This document shows positions 20,966 to 24,975 of a stretch of DNA of 24,975 bases, piece after piece. Under the pieces are notes generated by a model. It was not told the origin of the DNA. It made no database searches and saw only the letters and a program-made list of their open reading frames with translations. Where the stretch lies: the NCBI GenBank assembly GCA_019322805.1, contig JAHWIC010000022.1, forward strand, positions 1-24,975, read 5' to 3'. The translations under genes and the position numbers were made by a program. The number at the start of each line of letters is the position of its first letter. Positions within the stretch are counted from its first letter, which is position 1. Source of the stretch: Candidatus Woesearchaeota archaeon (GTDB taxonomy: Archaea; Nanobdellota; Nanobdellia; Woesearchaeales; JAHWIC01).

Positions 20966-22858
20966 ATGAATAAAGAGGGGTTAGGTAGAAGCCACTTTAT
21001 TGATTTAGTTAGTGGTCCAAAGGATCTAAGGCTTCTAAATAAGCATCAGCTGAATATGCTTTCTAAGGAGATAAGGGATATAATAGTAAATACTGTAAGC
21101 AAAACAGGAGGCCATTTGGCATCCAGCCTTGGCGCTGTTGAACTGACAATAGCATTGCACTATGTCTTTAACTCACCAAATGATAAGATTATATGGGATG
21201 TTGGGCATCAGGCGTATGCCCATAAATTATTAACAGGAAGAAAAGACAGGTTCAGCACTTTAAGGCAGCACAAAGGCATAGCCGGCTTTCCGAAATCAAA
21301 GGAAAGCCCCCATGATGCCTTTGATACAGGCCACAGCTCTACATCAATATCAGCAGCCCTGGGAATAGCAGCTGCTCGCGATTTAAAGCAGGAAACAAAC
21401 AAGGTAATTTCCATAATAGGAGACGGCGCTTTGACAGGAGGGATGTCTTTTGAGGCATTAAACCACGCTGGTGCATTGAAGAAAGACATCATAGTTATCC
21501 TTAATGACAACGAGATGTCAATAAGCAAGAATGTGGGCGCTTTATCATCTTATCTTTCAAAATTAGTTACAAGGCCAAAATATGCAGAGACAAGAAAAAA
21601 GATTGAAAACATTCTCAGGAAACTGCCAGGAATCGGTAAAAAGGCATCAAAGGCACTGGGGATAGAGGAAACAATAAGGGCATTAGCAACAGCGCCTGGC
21701 CTGATCTTCAGAGAGCTTGGCTTCAATTATTTTGGGCCTGTTGACGGGCATAGTTTAGAGGATTTGATCAAGGCATTAAAGAATATAAAACAGCTTAAAG
21801 GACCTATTCTGCTGCATATCTTAACAAGGAAGGGAAAAGGATACAGCTATGCAGAAGCTGACAGAACAAGGTTCCATGGTATTGCACCGTTTAATATAGA
21901 GAATGGGGAAGGCAGGGCACAAAGCCAGGTAACTTATACAAAGGCATTCTCAAGCTGCTTAACAAAGCTTGCAAAGGAAAACAATAAAATCATTGCAATA
22001 ACAGCAGCAATGAAATCAGGTACAGGCCTGGAGCAGTTTGCAGAAACCTTTCCGGAAAGGTTCTTTGATGTAGGAATTGCTGAGCAGCACGCAGTCACTT
22101 TTGCAGCTGGCCTGGCCAAGAACGGCTATAAGCCAGTCTGTGCAATATACTCAACCTTCCTGCAGAGAGCTTATGACCAGATTGTCCATGATGTTTGCCT
22201 GCAAAACCTTCCTGTGATATTTGCAGTTGACAGGGCAGGCCTTGTTGGAGAAGACGGCCCAACACATCACGGCTCTTTTGACTTATCTTACCTAAGGCAC
22301 ATTCCAAACATGACAGTAATGGCTCCTAAGGATGAGAATGAGCTTGGCCATATGTTAAGGACTGCCTTAGACATTGACGGGCCGGTTGCAATAAGATATC
22401 CAAGAGGAGCTGGCTTAGGAGTTGCAGTTGAGAATCCATACCATCCAATAGAATTTGGAAAAGCAGAGGTTATTCAGGAAGGAAAGGATTTGGCAATATT
22501 AGCAGTTGGCTCATGTGTTGATGCAGCAAGCAAGGCAGCAGAAAAGCTGGATAAAAAGAAGATAAGCGCAGCAGTCATTAATGCAAGATTTGTGAAGCCC
22601 TTAGACCAGAAATTAATACTGAGCCTGGCAAAAAAGCATGGAAACCTCATAACTGTAGAAGAGAATGCTTTGGAAGGAGGCTTTGGTTCTGCTGTTTTGG
22701 AATTATTGGAGAAACATAAGATAGATGCAAAGGTAAGCAGAATAGGCATTCCTGATGAGTTTATAGAGCACGGCTCAATGCCTGTATTAAGGAAAGAGAT
22801 AGGTCTTACCGAGGATAATATAATCAATGAAGCAAAATCAATGTTAAAAAATCAATAG
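20966..22858 (+). CDS. dxs: 1-deoxy-D-xylulose-5-phosphate synthase
   Basis: 630 aa, normal for the family. It condenses pyruvate and glyceraldehyde 3-phosphate to DXP, the first step of the MEP isoprenoid pathway, using thiamine diphosphate and Mg2+. Seen: GGHLASSLG (His50), IIWDVGHQAYAHKLLTGR (75-92), ThDP motif GDGALTGGMSFEALN (152-166), NDNEMSIS (180-187), transketolase-like IAEQHAVTFAAGLA with catalytic Glu373, and VGEDGPTHHGSFDL (427-440), in family order; the C-terminal domain has the usual LAVGS and VEEN segments. Promoter CCTTTATAAACA about 30 nt upstream, with GGGGGT 6 nt before the ATG. Isolated from ispG by a hairpin array. In an archaeal context this gene is unexpected. Confidence 0.97.
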   Translation: MNKEGLGRSHFIDLVSGPKDLRLLNKHQLNMLSKEIRDIIVNTVSKTGGHLASSLGAVELTIALHYVFNSPNDKIIWDVGHQAYAHKLLTGRKDRFSTLRQHKGIAGFPKSKESPHDAFDTGHSSTSISAALGIAAARDLKQETNKVISIIGDGALTGGMSFEALNHAGALKKDIIVILNDNEMSISKNVGALSSYLSKLVTRPKYAETRKKIENILRKLPGIGKKASKALGIEETIRALATAPGLIFRELGFNYFGPVDGHSLEDLIKALKNIKQLKGPILLHILTRKGKGYSYAEADRTRFHGIAPFNIENGEGRAQSQVTYTKAFSSCLTKLAKENNKIIAITAAMKSGTGLEQFAETFPERFFDVGIAEQHAVTFAAGLAKNGYKPVCAIYSTFLQRAYDQIVHDVCLQNLPVIFAVDRAGLVGEDGPTHHGSFDLSYLRHIPNMTVMAPKDENELGHMLRTALDIDGPVAIRYPRGAGLGVAVENPYHPIEFGKAEVIQEGKDLAILAVGSCVDAASKAAEKLDKKKISAAVINARFVKPLDQKLILSLAKKHGNLITVEENALEGGFGSAVLELLEKHKIDAKVSRIGIPDEFIEHGSMPVLRKEIGLTEDNIINEAKSMLKNQ

Positions 22859-22959
22859 AAGGATCATTAGAAACAATTCAATAAAAAATAATCAATAGAA
22901 AAAATCAATGAATAAAAAATCATCAAAAAAATCAATAACGAAAAATAAATCGGATTCGT

Positions 22960-23269
22960 CAAAAACCGCACGCCATAGGCAAGTGCGGTTTTTGAGCGTG
23001 CTCAGAAACGCTCACTAATTAAATACTAATGAGCGTTTCTGACATTTGCCTGATGCTCCAGAAGAAAGCAAAAATCATCCGCTGACTTAAAGTAAGGTAA
23101 GCGGATGAAAATTCCTATTACCTAAGGTAAAAAGGAATTTTCAGATTGTGTATAAATTATGAAATAATTTACTACACTAGAAAAATGCGTAGCATTTTTC
23201 GTTGATTAATTGTTATTTGATGAAGATTAAAAATGATAAACTCAAACAAATGCACAACTAATTGTGCAT
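22960..23269 (+). repeat. Array of six hairpins between dxs and ispG
   Basis: Hairpins in order: H1 CAAAAACCGCAC 22960-22971/22983-22994 (perfect 12 bp); H2 TCAGAAACGCTCA 23002-23014/23030-23042 (perfect 13 bp); H3 TCATCCGCT 23075-23083/23100-23108 (9 bp plus an inner CTTA/TAAG pair); H4 TGAAAATTCC with TTACC/GGTAA, 23106-23122/23126-23143; H5 GAAAAATGCgtaGCATTTTTC 23180-23200; H6 ATGCACAActaaTTGTGCAT 23250-23269. The stems are unrelated in sequence. The flank 22861-22940 is AT-rich with repeated ATCAATA motifs. No open frame of note in 22859-23295. Confidence 0.85.
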
Positions 23270-23295
23270 GCGTATCATAAACCTAGTGATTAAAA

Positions 23296-24333
23296 ATGAG
23301 AGCGAGAACAAAAGAGATTAGAATTGGGAAGGTAAGGATTGGGGCAGACAATCCAATAGCTGTGCAGTCGATGACTAACACAGATACAAAAGATGAAGCC
23401 TCAACAATAAATCAGATACGCAGCTTAGAAGAGCATGGCTGCGAGATAGCCAGGGTTTCTGTTCCTGACAAAGAATCGTTATTATCATTAAGAGCAATAA
23501 AGGAGAACATAAGCATTCCTTTGGTTGCTGATGTGCATTTTGACCATAAACTGGCAATAGAAGCAGCAGGAATCGCAGATAAGATAAGGATTAACCCTGG
23601 GAATATCGGAAAAGAAAACCTAAAGGAGGTTGTAGATGCTGCAAGAGACAATAATATACCAATGAGGGTCGGAATTAATCTAGGCTCTTTGGAAAAAGAC
23701 ATTGAGAAAAAATTTGGCTTAACTGCATTAGGAATGGTTGAGAGCGCTTTAAGAACTGTAAAAGAGATAGAGAGGCTTGGTTTCTATAGCTTAGTTGTTT
23801 CGTTAAAGGCATCTGATGTTCTTAAGACGATAGAAGCTTACAAGATGTTCTCACAACGCTCGCAATATCCGCTGCATTTAGGAATAACTGAAGCAGGAAG
23901 CAGTTTTAGAGGGACAATTAATTCATCAGTTGGGATTGGAAGTTTATTATTAAACGGAATCGGCGATACAATCAGGGTTTCTTTGTCTGCAGAACCTGTT
24001 GAAGAGGTGAAGGTTGGCTGGCAGATTCTGAAGGCATTGAGGTTAAGGAAGAGGGGAATTGACATAACAAGCTGCCCGACATGCGCAAGAAAAGGTTTGG
24101 ATGTGATAAGCATCGTAAAAGAACTTGAGCAAAGGACATCCAAAATGAGCAAGCCTTTGCATATTGCAGTTATGGGCTGCGGTGTTAATGGTCCTGGCGA
24201 GGCAAAAGAAGCTGATATTGGTGTTGTCGGCGGCAAAGGGACAAGCGTATTGTATAAGAATGGAATGATTGTGGATAAGATAAATGACGAGCAGGTTATT
24301 GAAAGATTGATGAAAGAGATAGAAAATGCATAA
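23296..24333 (+). CDS. ispG: 4-hydroxy-3-methylbut-2-en-1-yl diphosphate synthase
   Basis: 345 aa, the compact bacterial-type form. It converts MEcPP to HMBPP in the MEP pathway with a [4Fe-4S] cluster. Seen: NPIAVQSMTNTDT at the N-terminus, PLVADVHFDHKLAIEA and IRINPGNIG (TIM-barrel part), the HLGITEAG motif, and the cluster ligands SCPTCAR (C260, C263), MGCGVNGPGEA (C295, E302), the same C-x2-C...C...E arrangement as E. coli IspG. The stop overlaps the start of ispD by 8 nt, so the two are co-transcribed and probably translationally coupled. No strong TATA box lies close to the ATG; the nearest clear one is ~140 bp up, inside the hairpin array, so the leader may include hairpins H5-H6. Confidence 0.96.
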   Translation: MRARTKEIRIGKVRIGADNPIAVQSMTNTDTKDEASTINQIRSLEEHGCEIARVSVPDKESLLSLRAIKENISIPLVADVHFDHKLAIEAAGIADKIRINPGNIGKENLKEVVDAARDNNIPMRVGINLGSLEKDIEKKFGLTALGMVESALRTVKEIERLGFYSLVVSLKASDVLKTIEAYKMFSQRSQYPLHLGITEAGSSFRGTINSSVGIGSLLLNGIGDTIRVSLSAEPVEEVKVGWQILKALRLRKRGIDITSCPTCARKGLDVISIVKELEQRTSKMSKPLHIAVMGCGVNGPGEAKEADIGVVGGKGTSVLYKNGMIVDKINDEQVIERLMKEIENA

Positions 24334-24975
24334 CATTGCGCTCATAACAGCAGCTGGAAAAGGAACAAGGATGAATTCAAAATTAAATAAGATACTATTG
24401 ACACTGTTGGACAAGACAATAATAGAGGAGACAATGGAGGTTTTTGAGAATTGTGAAGAAATTGATGATATAGTTCTGGTTGCAAATAAGGATGATATTG
24501 ATCAATTAAAAAAAATCATTGAAAAGAATCAATATAAGAAAATAAAAAAAATCATTGAAGGTGGAGAAAAAAGACAGGATTCAGTGTTTAATGGGCTAAA
24601 ATCTATTGAAAATGCTAACGACGATGACGTAATCCTGATTCATAACGGAGCTAATCCTCTTGTAGACGAGGAAACAATCTCAGAATGTATAGTGCAGGCT
24701 AAAGAGCATGGTGCTGCTGTTGCTGCTCTGCCTGCAAAAGACACAATAAAAGAGGTTGAAGAGGGATTTGTAAAGCAGACTCTAAACAGAAAAAGGATCT
24801 GGCAGATGCAGACACCGCAGGCAATAAAATACAGCTTAGCAAAAGAGGCATTTGAAAAAGCTTACAGGGATAATTTCTATGGGACTGATGATGTTGGTTT
24901 AGTAGAGAGATTAGGGAAAAAAGTAAAGATTGTTGAGTGCAATGATGAAAATATAAAGATAACAACAAAGAATGA
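24326..24975 (+). CDS. ispD: 2-C-methyl-D-erythritol 4-phosphate cytidylyltransferase (partial)
   Basis: 216 complete codons from ATG 24326, still open at the right edge. The enzyme transfers CMP from CTP to MEP. Seen: nucleotide-binding N-terminus ALITAAGKGTRMNSKLNK (Arg and Lys as in the AAGxGxRM motif), VLVANKDD, GGEKRQDSVFNGL, the acid-pocket segment VILIHNGANPLV (HDAARP in E. coli), ALPAKDTIKEV, MQTPQA and the YGTDDVGLVE motif. The HNGANP version resembles a branch seen outside the proteobacterial type. The last visible residues TTKN are where TTPED occurs in relatives, so only a short C-terminus is missing. It overlaps ispG by 8 nt. Confidence 0.92.
   Translation, partial: MHNIALITAAGKGTRMNSKLNKILLTLLDKTIIEETMEVFENCEEIDDIVLVANKDDIDQLKKIIEKNQYKKIKKIIEGGEKRQDSVFNGLKSIENANDDDVILIHNGANPLVDEETISECIVQAKEHGAAVAALPAKDTIKEVEEGFVKQTLNRKRIWQMQTPQAIKYSLAKEAFEKAYRDNFYGTDDVGLVERLGKKVKIVECNDENIKITTKN

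Noticed and set aside
21208..22827. Several long minus-strand frames under dxs
   Set aside because: Antisense shadows of a gene with a clear full-length family match.
22960..23042. Rho-independent-type terminators after dxs
   Set aside because: H1 and H2 are strong hairpins, but archaeal termination depends mainly on T-runs, they lie 100 bp or more past the stop, and they belong to a longer array, so a terminator label would be misleading.

Overview
The window reads as an AT-rich archaeal chromosome segment, most likely from a DPANN-type lineage (Woesearchaeota-like is my best guess). Reasons: most genes have an archaeal TATA box about 25-30 nt before the start codon and look leaderless or nearly so, often in short single-gene units; several families are typical of archaea (DUF763, DUF5678, small basic SH3/KOW-like proteins); secreted proteins and lipoproteins carry archaeal-style signal peptides. 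No rRNA, tRNA, CRISPR array or integrase was recognised.

Layout. 1-2540: small uncharacterised genes (a Cys-rich partial protein at the left edge, a HEAT-like protein, a two-TM protein, a helical protein, a BamE-like lipoprotein); three of them are separated by four copies of one short repeat in one orientation. 2543-3900: repeat-rich DNA (a 77-bp tandem repeat and dispersed palindromes), then a coupled DUF5678/retropepsin-like pair bracketed by a 26-bp direct repeat. 3899-4933: an unusual zinc-ribbon/HTH protein fused to a PD-(D/E)XK nuclease domain, interrupted in frame by a 115-bp GC-rich palindromic element. 5050-7660: small regulator, unknown Cys-rich protein, more repeats, DUF763. 7798-13881: membrane and secreted proteins, a PlsC-like acyltransferase, an FMN-binding lipoprotein, DUF378, a calcineurin-like phosphoesterase and an Ig-like lipoprotein. 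13960-19430: TspO, a Cas4/RecB-like nuclease, an Ldh_2-family dehydrogenase, an HD-GYP-like protein and a tandem pair of SH3/KOW-like proteins, interspersed with four full and one partial copy of a dispersed repeat with GGGGG...CCCCC ends. 19559-20894: a 32-aa membrane peptide, a membrane-anchored transglutaminase-like protein and an unknown protein. 20966-24975: dxs, a 437-bp hairpin array, ispG and a truncated ispD, a partial bacterial-type MEP isoprenoid pathway.

How it fits together: the strongest metabolic theme is isoprenoid precursor synthesis by the MEP route (dxs, ispG, ispD), unusual for archaea, which normally use mevalonate. A PlsC-like acyltransferase elsewhere in the window also hints at bacterial-type lipid chemistry. 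The strongest structural theme is a large set of short modular palindromic elements that fill almost every long intergenic gap, are nested in one another, and in one case sit inside a coding sequence without breaking its frame, reminiscent of Rickettsia palindromic elements or mitochondrial double-hairpin elements. I regard that palindrome family, and the cassette-like repeat array at the left end, as the best candidates for something undescribed.
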